A stretch of DNA of 52,204 nucleotides from Planctomycetota bacterium (GCA_016935485.1 JAFGQW010000368.1:1-52204); one strand, 5' to 3'; numbered from the stretch's first letter, positions 1-8,369 are shown. Notes: generated from the sequence alone by a model not told the origin. Numbers and translations: made by a program.

Positions 1-175
1 ACGCCCCGCGCGTGCACTTCACGCGCGCCACGCGCACTCGCACCGCTCGTCATCGTGCTCGTGCTCGTGCTCGCTCTTGTCTGCGAGAAAGGGGGTCAGA
101 CCCCGTTCCGAAGCGGAACGGCGTCAGACCCCAGTCGGCCTCCCCGCGACCGCGACCCGCACGCTCTCGCGCACC
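1..175. repeat. Composite intergenic repeat module, copy L1
   Basis: Non-coding stretch running up to the stop codon of the MFS gene. It holds a (GTGCTC)3 hexamer run at 55-72 and a full 41-nt copy of palindrome A at 92-132 (arms GGGGTCAGACCCCGTTCCG and CGGAACGGCGTCAGACCCC around AAG). The tail AGTCGGCCTC(C)CCGCG also follows the same palindrome in other copies. It begins outside the window, so its full length is unknown. The small ORFs called here are GC-driven and match nothing. Confidence 0.8.
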
Positions 176-178
176 CGT

Positions 179-1417
179 TCACCCCCCGGCGCTGCCCACC
201 CGGCTCTGCACCCAGTCCACGTGCCGCACCCAGCCCAGCCGCCCCAGCCCAGCCGCGCCCAGGACGAGCAAGCCCGCAATGAGAAACAGCACGCGCGCGC
301 CCACAAGGGCAGCCAGAGCGCCGCCCGCAGCGGCCCCGAAGGCGATCGCGAACTGCATCGCCGATTGCGTCAGCCCCATGGACGCGCCGCGCCCGAATTC
401 GTGCGTGAGCCGGGCCACCGCCGCGTAGGCGGCCGGCATCACGCCGGCGAGAAAGACGCCGTGCACCACGCGCATCACGATCAGCACGAGCGCCGAGCCG
501 GCCAGCACATAGGGCAGGAAGAGCACTCCCGCGAGCAGGGTGCACAGCACGAACGTGCGGCCCGGCCCATGGAAGTCGGCCCGCCGCCCCCACGGCGCCA
601 CGCACACGACGAGCGGCACCGCCACCGCCACGAACAGCAGCGCAGCCACCGTGCTCTGGTATTCCTCGGGGTAGCCGCCGACCTCGATTAGGTAGAGCGG
701 CAGCACCGGGAGGATCAGCGAGAGCCCGGCCTGGAACGTGAACAGCGATCCCAGGAAGGAGCGCATCTCGCTGCCCGCCAGCGTGCCGAGCAGATCACGG
801 GCCATGCCGTGCACAAGCCCCCGGTCGTCGCACGCCGGCTGCACCGCGTCGCGGTCCTCCCGCGCGAGCAGCGCAACCAGGACGAACGCGCTTGCAGCCA
901 GCCCGGCGGTGACCAGGAACACGGGCCGGTAGCCGACCGCGTCGCCGACGAGCCCGCCGAGCACCGGCCCGATCGCAAACCCGGTGAGGAGCCCGGTCTG
1001 GAGCACGCCCAGGGTCCGGCCCTGCCGCTCCACGGGCGTCGACACGCTCACGAGCGTGTTGCCGGCAGCCACGAATCCGGAGAAGACGCCCTGGAGCAGC
1101 CGGAGCAGCAGCATCTGCCAGGGCGCCACGACCACCGCCATGAGCCCCACGAACACGGTGATGGCCACGAGGCTCCGCAAGACCATGATCTTCCGGCCCA
1201 CGCGGTCGCTCAGCGCCCCCCAGATCGGCCCGAACACCGCCGCCATCAGCGGCGCGGCGCCCATGATCAGGCCGGCCCAGACGCCCCGCTCGGCCTCGCC
1301 GGCGACCCCCAGCTCCGTCATGTAGTAGGGAATGAACGGGATGAAGGCTGCCATGCCGACGGCCGTGGACAGGTGGGAGATGTAGATGGCGGTGAAGTTG
1401 CGGCGCGCCACGTTCAT
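179..1417 (-). CDS. MFS family efflux-type transporter
   Basis: Polytopic inner-membrane protein of 412 residues with about 12 hydrophobic segments, the usual size for the major facilitator superfamily. The loop after the second helix carries MFS motif A (GALSDRVGRKIMV), and the first half looks like the drug:H+ antiporter group (a glycine-rich helix near GLLTGFAIGPVLGGLVGD). These are proton-driven exporters or sugar permeases; the substrate cannot be read from sequence. The ORF track starts at an upstream TTG. I prefer the ATG giving MNVARRNFTAIY because hydrophobic sequence begins right after it, although no clear ribosome binding site precedes either start. The stop codon abuts repeat module L1. 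The gene stands alone, 207 nt downstream of another minus-strand gene. Confidence 0.88.
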   Translation of the reverse strand: MNVARRNFTAIYISHLSTAVGMAAFIPFIPYYMTELGVAGEAERGVWAGLIMGAAPLMAAVFGPIWGALSDRVGRKIMVLRSLVAITVFVGLMAVVVAPWQMLLLRLLQGVFSGFVAAGNTLVSVSTPVERQGRTLGVLQTGLLTGFAIGPVLGGLVGDAVGYRPVFLVTAGLAASAFVLVALLAREDRDAVQPACDDRGLVHGMARDLLGTLAGSEMRSFLGSLFTFQAGLSLILPVLPLYLIEVGGYPEEYQSTVAALLFVAVAVPLVVCVAPWGRRADFHGPGRTFVLCTLLAGVLFLPYVLAGSALVLIVMRVVHGVFLAGVMPAAYAAVARLTHEFGRGASMGLTQSAMQFAIAFGAAAGGALAALVGARVLFLIAGLLVLGAAGLGRLGWVRHVDWVQSRVGSAGG

Positions 1418-1565
1418 GGCGCAAACGTAGTCCGCCCGCGCGCCAGCGCCCAACGTCGAATCGGGGAAACCGCCAGGATCGGTGCAGTTGCCGCGCTTGC
1501 GTTACCCCCCGCAGCGCTTCTCGACCCCCCGGCTACCCGTCCGGCACCGCCGCGCTGGAAACGCA

Positions 1566-1597
1566 ATCGGGACCGGGCCTCGAAGCCCGGTCCCGAT
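1566..1597 (-). terminator. Perfect 13-bp hairpin, probable terminator
   Basis: ATCGGGACCGGGC and GCCCGGTCCCGAT form a perfect 13-bp stem with loop CTCGAA. It starts 28 nt past the stop codon of the minus-strand Spy/HEAT-like gene and lies before the next minus-strand gene (MFS). There is no long U-tract, so this is either a GC-rich intrinsic terminator or a 3'-end protecting structure. Confidence 0.6.
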
Positions 1598-1624
1598 GCT
1601 CCAGAGGAAACGGGCCGTGCGCCG

Positions 1625-2410
1625 CTACTTCCCGCCGCCCTCGCCCGCGCCGCCCTCGACCTTCTCCCCCCGGCGGATCGTGACGCCCATGGTGCCCCCC
1701 GGCCCCTCGAAGATCTGGACGTCGCCGCCCTCGCCGCCGAGCATGAACGGAATCCCGCCGAAACCGCCGGCGCCCCGGAGGTAGCGCATGGCGCCCTCGG
1801 TCTGCTTCTCGTCCAGAAACTCCTCCAGCTTGGGACGCGTCTCCTCCTCCATGAGCTTGCGCTCGTCCGCGAGGTCCTTCCAGGCCTCGCGGTCCGCAAA
1901 CCCACCGGCCTCCTTCATCTCGGCAAAGAGTTCTCTCACCTGCTTGTCGAAGTTCTTGAAGACCGGTTCGAGCTTCGCCATCTGCTCGAAGGTAAGGCTG
2001 AGCTCCATGGCAATGCGGTCGATGTCGCGCCCACCCATCGGAAGCGCCGCGAGGAACTCGGCGCCGCGTCCCGTCGCGCGCTTGGCCATCTGCTGGATGC
2101 GGTCCAGCGTGCGGGCGATGAACGCCTTGACGTGCGGGTCGACCTGCAGCTGGCTGGCCTCCTTCAGCGCCGGCACCGCCTGGCTGCCCATCGCCATCAG
2201 CGCCTCCCGGACCGCGAACCGGATGCGCGGGTCCTTGTTCGCCACCTGCCCCACCATCATCTGGATGAACTGCTGGGCGTTCGCCTCGCCCACCGCGAGC
2301 GCCGGCGGCGCCGCCGGCGGCGGCGCGACCGGCTCCACCTGAGCCAGCACCGCCGCACCCAGCAGGGCACCCAGAATCGCCGCCAGCCCGACCACCATCA
2401 CCCATCTCAT
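1625..2410 (-). CDS. Secreted helical protein with HEAT-like and Spy/LTXXQ-like segments
   Basis: A 261-residue exported protein. MRWVMVVGLAAILGALLGAA is a signal peptide. A proline/alanine linker follows, then a HEAT-like helical pair around residues 45-100 (VANKDPRIRFAVREALMAMG), and then a charged helical region whose LSLTFEQMAKLEPVF resembles the LTxxQ motif of Spy/CpxP periplasmic chaperones. The C-terminus is glycine-rich with GGTMGVTIRRG. The start was placed at the ATG preceded by GGGAGA rather than the longer ORF start, which would put 48 unlikely residues ahead of the signal peptide. It is divergent from the membrane-protein gene that follows. A periplasmic chaperone or metal-stress role is inference from the LTxxQ resemblance only. 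Confidence 0.75.
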   Translation of the reverse strand: MRWVMVVGLAAILGALLGAAVLAQVEPVAPPPAAPPALAVGEANAQQFIQMMVGQVANKDPRIRFAVREALMAMGSQAVPALKEASQLQVDPHVKAFIARTLDRIQQMAKRATGRGAEFLAALPMGGRDIDRIAMELSLTFEQMAKLEPVFKNFDKQVRELFAEMKEAGGFADREAWKDLADERKLMEEETRPKLEEFLDEKQTEGAMRYLRGAGGFGGIPFMLGGEGGDVQIFEGPGGTMGVTIRRGEKVEGGAGEGGGK

Positions 2411-2628
2411 GTGTGTCTCCCGAAACAGCACTCCCGGCCGGGTCACCTCGACCCGGGCAAATGAACCGACGGCTGCATTGTCAGCCACACGCGCCGCATT
2501 ACAATCCCGGCCGTGGCGGACCCGCGGACCGGGGCCCGCCGGAAAACCAAGCATACGCCCGCGCCCCGGAGCCGGCCACCCCCTGGTGGAGCCTTTTCGG
2601 CGCCGGGCGCCCGGACCCTGGAGGCAGG

Positions 2629-4332
2629 ATGCGGACGGCGCTCGTTTGCGGCAGCCTTCTCGCGGCGATGGCCGTTTTCGCCGCCTTCCCGCTGATCGCG
2701 CTCGACCTGCCGCTCCACCTCGCGATGGGCGAGCTCATCCTCGACCGCGGGGCGGTGCCGCCAACCAACGTGGTGCTCCATACCCAGGAGAACACCCCGT
2801 GCGTGAACGACAAGTGGCTCCACCAGGTGGCGGTCGCGCTGGTGCACCGGGCGGCCGGGACCGCCGGGCTGCACGGACTCCGCTGGGGCCTCGTGCTTGC
2901 CACCGTCCTCGCGACCTTCGCGCTCGCCCGTCGCCTGGCGCCGCCGGGGCCGGCCGCCGTGGCGGTCCTGTCCACGGCGCCGCTGCTGGTCCACCGGCTC
3001 GCGCTCCGCCCGGAGCTCTGGAGCGACCTGTTCACGGCGCTGTTTCTGCTCGTGCTGCTCGCGCCGCGGGCCGATCGGCCGGCGCGGCTCCTGGCGCTGG
3101 TGCCGTTCCAGGTGCTGTGGGCCAACCTGCACGTCTACTTCCTGCTGGGGCCGGCGCTCGCGCTCCTCATCGGCGCGACCCGGACCGGGGCGCGCCGGCG
3201 GTGGTCCCTCGCCCTCGGCGGGCTGCTCGCGCTCGCCTCGCTGCTGACTCCCGCCGGCCCGGCCGGCCTGCTGCAGCCGTTTCGCGTGGCGGCATCGCTG
3301 ACCGCGCTCGGCGAGGGCGCGATCAGCGAAGCCGCGGCGATCTGGTCGCCGTCCGTGCCGTGGGCCCTCCCGCGCGTCGGACTCGTGGCGGCCGCCGCCC
3401 TCGCGCTCGTCGGGCTCTTGCGGGCGCGCGGTCGACTGGCGCTGCCGATCTGGCTCGCCGCGCTGCCCCTGATCGCGCTGGGCACGGTCCTCCATCGCAA
3501 CCTGCCGCTGGCCGGGCTCGGAATCCTGCTGCTGCTTGCCGCCGCGCCGCCGCTCCGGGCCGCCTGGCTGGATGTTGCGCTCGTGCCGGCCGCGGCGGCC
3601 GCCGCGATCCTGCTCGTGGCCGCCGGACCGCTCGCCGATCCCGCGCTCGACGGCCGGAGCTTCGGCACCGGCTGGTCGGAGCGGATGTTCCCGTTCCGGG
3701 CTGCCCGCTTTCTCGCCGAGCAGCGCCCCGCCGGCGAGATCTTCAACGACATCGCGAGCGGCGGCTGCTACGTCTTCGTCGCCTTCCCGGAGCGCCGCGC
3801 CTTCATCGACGGAAACACGTCCGGCTATCCGCCCTCGTTCCTCGAGGAGTACCGCCGCGTGCTGGCCCTTGACATTCCGCACCGCGCCCTCATCCGGAAG
3901 TACCGCGTGACCCACTTCCTGCTGCGCCACGACGCGCCCGCGACCCGCTTTCTGGTGCCGGCGCTCTTCCGGGACGAGGGGCTCGTGCTGGCCTTCTACG
4001 ACCCGGCGGCGACCGTGTTCCTCGCGCGCGAGCTCGCGCCCGGCCTCGCCGACCGCCGCCGCGACTGGCTGCGCGACGTGCTGCCCCACGTCCGGGACGC
4101 GCTCTTCCCGGAGCGCGAGCAGGTGAAACCGCTTCTCCGGGAGGCCGCCGCCCTGGTCACGAGCCGACCCGAGGGCGTCGCCGATCTGGCGGGCCGGGCC
4201 TGTCTGCTCGATCCCTGGGAAGCGCACACGTTCCGCGTGTCGGCCATGGCCTACCGCCGGCAGGGGAAGCCCGATCTGGAGGGCCGCGCGTTGCGCGCCG
4301 CCGCGCTGCTGGAGGAACCGGCGCCGCGCTGA
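2629..4332 (+). CDS. Polytopic membrane protein, possible GT-C-type glycosyltransferase
   Basis: A 567-residue protein with a signal-anchor (MRTALVCGSLLAAMAVFAAF) and about ten further hydrophobic segments up to residue ~350, followed by a soluble domain and a short TPR-like tail (VADLAGRACLLDPWEAHTFR). The first extracytoplasmic loop has an acidic LDLPLHLAMGELILDRG and a downstream NDKWLHQ, the arrangement of GT-C-like membrane proteins that use lipid-linked sugars. It lacks the PMT signature, so catalysis is uncertain. The soluble part contains GEIFNDIASGGCYVF and FIDGNTSGYPPSFLEEY. The ATG was chosen because GGAGG lies just upstream and the hydrophobic N-terminus starts there; the track start 216 nt earlier overlaps the leader of the divergent gene. 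The 3' end faces rpsD at 13 nt. Confidence 0.75.
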   Translation: MRTALVCGSLLAAMAVFAAFPLIALDLPLHLAMGELILDRGAVPPTNVVLHTQENTPCVNDKWLHQVAVALVHRAAGTAGLHGLRWGLVLATVLATFALARRLAPPGPAAVAVLSTAPLLVHRLALRPELWSDLFTALFLLVLLAPRADRPARLLALVPFQVLWANLHVYFLLGPALALLIGATRTGARRRWSLALGGLLALASLLTPAGPAGLLQPFRVAASLTALGEGAISEAAAIWSPSVPWALPRVGLVAAAALALVGLLRARGRLALPIWLAALPLIALGTVLHRNLPLAGLGILLLLAAAPPLRAAWLDVALVPAAAAAAILLVAAGPLADPALDGRSFGTGWSERMFPFRAARFLAEQRPAGEIFNDIASGGCYVFVAFPERRAFIDGNTSGYPPSFLEEYRRVLALDIPHRALIRKYRVTHFLLRHDAPATRFLVPALFRDEGLVLAFYDPAATVFLARELAPGLADRRRDWLRDVLPHVRDALFPEREQVKPLLREAAALVTSRPEGVADLAGRACLLDPWEAHTFRVSAMAYRRQGKPDLEGRALRAAALLEEPAPR

Positions 4333-4345
4333 GCGAAGGGCGCGA

Positions 4346-4951
4346 TCAGCGCGCGAGGAACTCGATCATCTTGTTCATGTCCACGCGGAGCGAGCAGTCG
4401 TCGAAGCTCGGCAGGGCGAGCACCTTGATGGTGCGCTCGGCGTGGTTGACCTCGAGCCATCCCCGCGGGGTCGTCTCGCTCGTGCCGATCAGGTTCTCGT
4501 ACACGTTCCTGTTACGGGAGCGAACCTTGAGCTCGTCGCCGGCCTTGAGGATGATCGAGGGAACGTCGATCCGGCGGCCGTTCAGGTACCAGTGGCCGTG
4601 CGTGACGAACTGCCGCGCCTGGGCGCGCGTGCGGGCAAAGCCGGCCACGCGCACGATGTTGTCCACGCGGCGCTCGAGCAGGACCATCAGGTTCTCGCCG
4701 GTGTTGCCCTTGAGCTGGGCGGCCTTCTGGAAGAGGTTGCGGATCTGCCGGTCCGTCAGGCCGTAGAAGTAGCGGACCTTCTGCTTCTCGCGCAGCCCCT
4801 CGCCGTACTCGGACAGCTTGTGGCGTCCCTGGCCGTGCGCGCCGGGCGGGACGGGACGGCGGTTGAGCGCCTTGATCGCGCCCGAGTTCTCCAGGATGAG
4901 ATCGCCCAGCCGGCGATTGATGCGACCCTTGGGACCGATGTAGCGGCTCAT
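4346..4951 (-). CDS. rpsD: 30S ribosomal protein S4
   Basis: A 201-residue primary 16S rRNA-binding protein that organises the 5' domain of the small subunit. The N-terminus SRYIGPKGRINRRLGD and the S4 RNA-binding domain (LERRVDNIVRVAGFARTRAQ, then ARQFVTHGHWYLNGRRIDVP) are unmistakable, and the length is normal. The zinc-binding cysteines found in some S4 paralogues are absent, so this is the zinc-independent form. In many bacteria rpsD sits with rpsM, rpsK and rpoA; here it stands alone with its own leader of more than 100 nt. GAGGG precedes the ATG by 8 nt. Autoregulation by S4 binding to its leader is known elsewhere and possible here, but no S4 leader structure is evident by eye. Confidence 0.97.
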   Translation of the reverse strand: MSRYIGPKGRINRRLGDLILENSGAIKALNRRPVPPGAHGQGRHKLSEYGEGLREKQKVRYFYGLTDRQIRNLFQKAAQLKGNTGENLMVLLERRVDNIVRVAGFARTRAQARQFVTHGHWYLNGRRIDVPSIILKAGDELKVRSRNRNVYENLIGTSETTPRGWLEVNHAERTIKVLALPSFDDCSLRVDMNKMIEFLAR

Positions 4952-5062
4952 CTACGCCCTCGAATTGCTCGCAGAACGGAACAGGGAAAACCCTCGCGCA
5001 GGAACGACTCGGCCGGTGAGTCGCGCGCCCGAAGAGGCGAGCACCCCGGCCGCAGAGCTGAC

Positions 5063-5091
5063 AAGTTTGGCCCCTCCGCGCGGATTTTCAA
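5063..5091 (-). promoter_or_regulatory. Candidate promoter for rpsD
   Basis: Read on the minus strand, TTGAAA and AAACTT are separated by 17 nt, roughly 110 nt upstream of the rpsD start and just inside the terminator-like hairpin of the next operon. The -35 match is good, the -10 match is poor, and it falls in the least GC-rich stretch of this gap. This is a guess. Confidence 0.25.
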
Positions 5092-5128
5092 GTCCAATCC
5101 GCAGCCAGACCCGTCGTGCCGCCCGGAA

Positions 5129-5159
5129 CTGAAAAATGCCCCAGGGGCGTTTTTTTCAG
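5129..5159 (-). terminator. Rho-independent terminator overlapping a stop codon
   Basis: On the minus strand the DUF2891 stop TGA lies inside the left arm of an A-tract/T-tract hairpin with core CGCCCCTGGGGCA followed by TTTTT. The hairpin would also work on the plus strand, where the T-tract has seven residues. The same core recurs at 34532-34562. Confidence 0.75.
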
Positions 5160-6316
5160 GTACGGGGACGGGCGCCGGGCCGCCCGGCGTTGCTCAGCAG
5201 GTAGACGGCGAACGAGGCCAGCCAGTGCTCGCCCTCGTAGTGGCCGCTGAAGACGTAGCCGAGCCCGGCCTTCGCATGGCGCTCCACCGCAGCCTCCAGG
5301 ACCGCCCGGCGCGGATCGTCTTCCGCAAGCGCACCGGCGATGCCTCGCAGCGTCCACGCCCGGCTCAAGTTCAGCCCGGCGAGGTGGACGAGCCGCCCGT
5401 CGGTCACGTCGCTCACCACGGCGGGCTCGAGAAGGTGGCCCAGCTCGCCGTCCTCGAGGCCCGGGAAGAACCCCTCGAACCACCCCACGAAGGCCTCCGG
5501 CTCGAGCACGCGGCGCATCAGATCGGCCTCGTTCAGCCCGCTCGAGAAGAAGTCCTCGCCCGACGGCTCGTAGCGGGTCGGATAGTCGCGGTCGGCGCCG
5601 TAGAACTCGCGCGCGCGCTTCGCCACCGCCTCCGCCAGCTCGTGCTCGCCGACGGCGCGCGCGTAGTCGAGCGTGAGGGCCAGCGCGAACCCGCTGTCGG
5701 GGTGCACGCCCGTCCGAATCGGCCAGCTCAGCCGCGGCAGGTAGCCCTTCATCAGCCCGACCAGCTCGTCCTCGAGCGGCCGGAAGGCGGCCGCCCACTT
5801 CCGCCCCCGCGGATCGTCCCAGGTGCGGAGCTCCTCGGCCAGCTTGAGCGCCCAGGCCCAGCCGTAGGTGCGCTCGAAGGGGCGGTTGTGCTTCCGGCGG
5901 AAGTACGCGGCCTCCGCTGCCATCTTCTCGGGGGTGAAGCTCTCGGCGAGGCAGGCCTCGATCTCCTTCGCGACCGGCGCATCCGGGTAGAGCCGGACGA
6001 GACGCAGCAGCATCCAGTGGCCGTGCACCGAGGAGTGCCAGTCGAAGCAGCCGAAGAAAGCCGGGTGCATCTCGCGGGGGCTCTGCACCGACTCCTTGCC
6101 GACCATCACGTTGGAGGGCTTGTTGGGATACTCCTGGCGGATCCCCTTGAGGGCCAGCCGCGCGAAGGCCTCGACCTGCGCGTCCGTCAGGCGCTCGCCG
6201 GGCATGGGAAAGCCGGCCTCCTGGGCCGCCGCGGCCCTCGAGGTGCCGCATTCCACGCCCCAGACCGAGACCGGAAGAAACAGAACGAGCGCGAGCACCG
6301 CGGATCGAGTCAACAT
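5156..6316 (-). CDS. DUF2891 family secreted protein
   Basis: A 386-residue protein with a signal peptide (MLTRSAVLALVLFLPVSVWG) and a long helical domain that I recognise as DUF2891: HPAFFGCFDWHSSVHGHWML near the start, AYGWAW-type motif (TYGWAWALKLAEELRTW), later HPDSGFALALTLDYAR, HLAGLNLSRAWTLRGIA, and SGHYEGEHWLASFAVYLL near the end. The conserved His, Trp and Asp residues suggest an alpha/alpha-toroid enzyme fold, but no reaction is established for the family. The start is the ATG preceded by GGAGG at 6 nt; the track start runs back into repeat module L2. A terminator overlaps the stop. It is transcribed alone, divergent from the C25 peptidase gene. Confidence 0.85.
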   Translation of the reverse strand: MLTRSAVLALVLFLPVSVWGVECGTSRAAAAQEAGFPMPGERLTDAQVEAFARLALKGIRQEYPNKPSNVMVGKESVQSPREMHPAFFGCFDWHSSVHGHWMLLRLVRLYPDAPVAKEIEACLAESFTPEKMAAEAAYFRRKHNRPFERTYGWAWALKLAEELRTWDDPRGRKWAAAFRPLEDELVGLMKGYLPRLSWPIRTGVHPDSGFALALTLDYARAVGEHELAEAVAKRAREFYGADRDYPTRYEPSGEDFFSSGLNEADLMRRVLEPEAFVGWFEGFFPGLEDGELGHLLEPAVVSDVTDGRLVHLAGLNLSRAWTLRGIAGALAEDDPRRAVLEAAVERHAKAGLGYVFSGHYEGEHWLASFAVYLLSNAGRPGARPRT

Positions 6317-6512
6317 GGCGCCTCCGAAACGCAGCCGGCCCGAGGCCGAAACACCACTGCCGTTCCTGCAGAACGAGCATCTTACCATGCTCGACCCCGC
6401 GGGCGCACCCCGCGGACGCAGCCCGCCCGCGCCACCCGAGCGCGCGCTTTCCGCGCGCGTCACCCGCACCCGCACGTCTCTCCTCGTGCTCGTGCTCGTG
6501 CTCGCGGCCCCC

Positions 6513-6584
6513 TGCAACTTCTGGCGCCTGACCCCAGGAAATTGCGCCGTGCAAGTTCTTGGCGCCTGACCCCAGGAAGTTGCA
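6513..6584. repeat. Two tandem copies of palindrome B
   Basis: Each copy has the form TGCAACTTCTGG-CGCCTGACC-CCAGGAAGTTGCA, an inverted repeat with arms of about 12 bp and one bulge. The first copy ends ATTGC rather than GTTGCA and the second begins TGCAAGTTCTT, so both are slightly degenerate. Single copies occur at 10299-10332 and 11661-11694. Confidence 0.8.
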
Positions 6585-6624
6585 CGCGTGCTCGATGTCG
6601 TGCTCGCTCCTCTCTTCCCGAGCG

Positions 6625-6665
6625 GGGGTCAGACCCCGTTCCGAAGCGGAACGGCGTCAGACCCC
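6625..6665. repeat. Palindrome A, full copy
   Basis: A 41-nt imperfect palindrome with 19-nt arms (GGGGTCAGACCCCGTTCCG / CGGAACGGCGTCAGACCCC), two mismatched pairs and loop AAG. It is identical over its length to the copy at 92-132. Confidence 0.85.
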
Positions 6666-6785
6666 AGTCGGCCTCACCGCGCCCGTCACCCGCACGCGCA
6701 CCCCGCCCTGGTTGACCGCCACTGGCTGTGGTAGGAAGTTCACCCGTCGCGCAAACACCGCCCGATCCCCGGAGCCCGTCGATCC

Positions 6786-8369
6786 ATGCGTACTCCTCAC
6801 CCTGTGCTCCTCGCCGCCGTCGTCCTGCTCCTCGCCGCCGCAACGGCCCCGATCGCCGCCGGCGAGAGCGACATCCTGGTGCTCACCTCCGCCGAGCTCG
6901 AACCGGGGCTCGCCCGCTGGAAGAAGCACCGTGAGGCACAAGGCCATCGGGTCTCGGTGGCGCTCCTCGCACACGCCGTGGCTTCCGACGCAGCAAGGCG
7001 CACGCAGGAAACGCTGCTCGAGCGCATCCGCAAGGAACGCCCCCGCGTGGTGCTGATCGCCGGCAACGTCGCGCATGTGCCCGCCTTCGCGTTCACGTCA
7101 GCCAGGCTCGGCAAGACCTGCGAGTCCGACCAGCCCTGGGGTCTGCCGGATCCGGCAACCGGGATGCCGGCGCTCCAGGTCGGCCGCATTCCGGCCGCCG
7201 ACCCCCCCGCGCTCGAGGCAGCGCTCGCCAAGGTGATCCGCTACGAGACGACGTTCACCCCGGGCGAGGCGCGGAACACGATCCACTTCCTGGGCAGCCC
7301 CGCCGGCTTCGGCCCGGCCGTGGACGCGACGATCGAGGCCGTTGCCACGCGTCTGCTCGCGCGCGAGCTCGACCAGCACTACCACCTCGAGGTCCTGTAC
7401 GCCTCGCCCTCGAGCCCCTTCTTCCTGCCGCAAGCGGAGTTCCCCGCGCGCACCCGCGCCGCCTTCGAGGCCGGGCCGCTGCTGGTCGTCTTCGCCGGCC
7501 ACGGCAATGCGCGCAGCTTCGCGCACATCCGGCACCGCGGCATCTCGCGCTACTTCGGTGTGGAGGATACCGCCGGCCTCCGCTGCCGGAGCCATTCCCT
7601 TTTCTTCTCGATCACCTGCCTGACCGGCGACTTCGAGCACGCCGACCGGCCCGGCCTGTGCGCCCAGCTGATGCTCGAGCCCGGGGGGCCGGCCGCCACC
7701 TTCGGCTCCTCCGAGATCTCCGAGCCGCTCGCCAACCTCCTGATCGACCAGGCGCTCCTGGCGCAAGTCGCCAACGCCCGCCATCCCACGCTGGGCGACG
7801 CCCTCGCTGCGCTGCGCGCAGACTTCCAGGAACGGACCAGCTCGATCGGCAGCCTCGTGGACCGCTGGATGCAGGGCAAGACCGACGAGGCCGCGCTGAA
7901 GGAGCACCACCAGCACCTCTACAACCTCTTCGGCGATCCCGCCATGCGGCTTCGCTTCCCGCGCCAGAACCTCGAGCTCGCGGCGCGTCGCGAGGGCGCG
8001 GCGCTGGTCCTGGAGGGAACAAGCCCGACCGTCAGGGAAGGCACCGCACTGATTCGCTACGAAGTCGATCGCGGCAAGCTCATGGGCCGGCTCGAGCCCC
8101 ACGCGGACAAGCCGCCCGCCGAGGCCGCACGCATCCTCCGCAAGAACCACGAGATCGCCTCGAACAAGACGCTCTTCCGCCACGAGGTGCCCATCCGGAA
8201 CGGCACCTTCCGCCTCGCGCTCGACCATGCGGCGGCCACTCCCCGCCGGATCGCGGGCCGCCCCCAGTGGGAGTTCTTCTTTCGCGTCTACGCCTGGAAC
8301 GAGCACGAGGACGCGGTCGGTTCGCTCCGGTACGAACCTGCCGACGAACCGAAGCCCCCGGCGCAGTAA
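6786..8369 (+). CDS. Secreted C25 (gingipain-type) cysteine peptidase
   Basis: A 527-residue protein with a signal peptide (MRTPHPVLLAAVVLLLAAAT) followed directly by a caspase-like C25 peptidase domain: DILVLTSAELEPGLARWKKH at its start, RPRVVLIAGNVAHVPAF, LPALQVGRIPA-type strand, then the catalytic pair His239 in VFAGHGNARS and Cys278 in SITCLTGDFE. The domain ends near residue 380 (LYNLFGDPAMRLRFP), the usual end of the C25 fold. The last ~145 residues are a beta-rich domain like the Ig-like extension of gingipains. Unlike gingipains there is no long N-terminal propeptide and no obvious type IX secretion C-terminal domain. It is convergent with the next gene across a strong hairpin. Proteolysis of extracellular protein is likely; the P1 specificity is unknown. 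Confidence 0.85.
   Translation: MRTPHPVLLAAVVLLLAAATAPIAAGESDILVLTSAELEPGLARWKKHREAQGHRVSVALLAHAVASDAARRTQETLLERIRKERPRVVLIAGNVAHVPAFAFTSARLGKTCESDQPWGLPDPATGMPALQVGRIPAADPPALEAALAKVIRYETTFTPGEARNTIHFLGSPAGFGPAVDATIEAVATRLLARELDQHYHLEVLYASPSSPFFLPQAEFPARTRAAFEAGPLLVVFAGHGNARSFAHIRHRGISRYFGVEDTAGLRCRSHSLFFSITCLTGDFEHADRPGLCAQLMLEPGGPAATFGSSEISEPLANLLIDQALLAQVANARHPTLGDALAALRADFQERTSSIGSLVDRWMQGKTDEAALKEHHQHLYNLFGDPAMRLRFPRQNLELAARREGAALVLEGTSPTVREGTALIRYEVDRGKLMGRLEPHADKPPAEAARILRKNHEIASNKTLFRHEVPIRNGTFRLALDHAAATPRRIAGRPQWEFFFRVYAWNEHEDAVGSLRYEPADEPKPPAQ

Larger units (their letters stand above)
6400..6715. repeat. Composite intergenic repeat module, copy L2
   Basis: The 469-nt gap between two divergent genes is mostly this module. 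In order it has GC-rich GCGCGCTTTCCGCGCGCGTC palindromic sequence, a (GTGCTC)3 run at 6486-6503, two consecutive copies of palindrome B (6513-6545 and 6550-6584), and a complete 41-nt palindrome A at 6625-6665 followed by AGTCGGCCTCACCGCG. No ORF in it has family resemblance. Confidence 0.85.

Noticed and set aside
2443-4227. 594-codon minus-strand frame
   Set aside because: Shadow of the polytopic membrane protein gene, whose hydrophobic segments and ribosome binding site are convincing.
4442-6715. 757-codon plus-strand frame
   Set aside because: It runs antisense through rpsD and DUF2891 and through repeat module L2; no coding motif was found.
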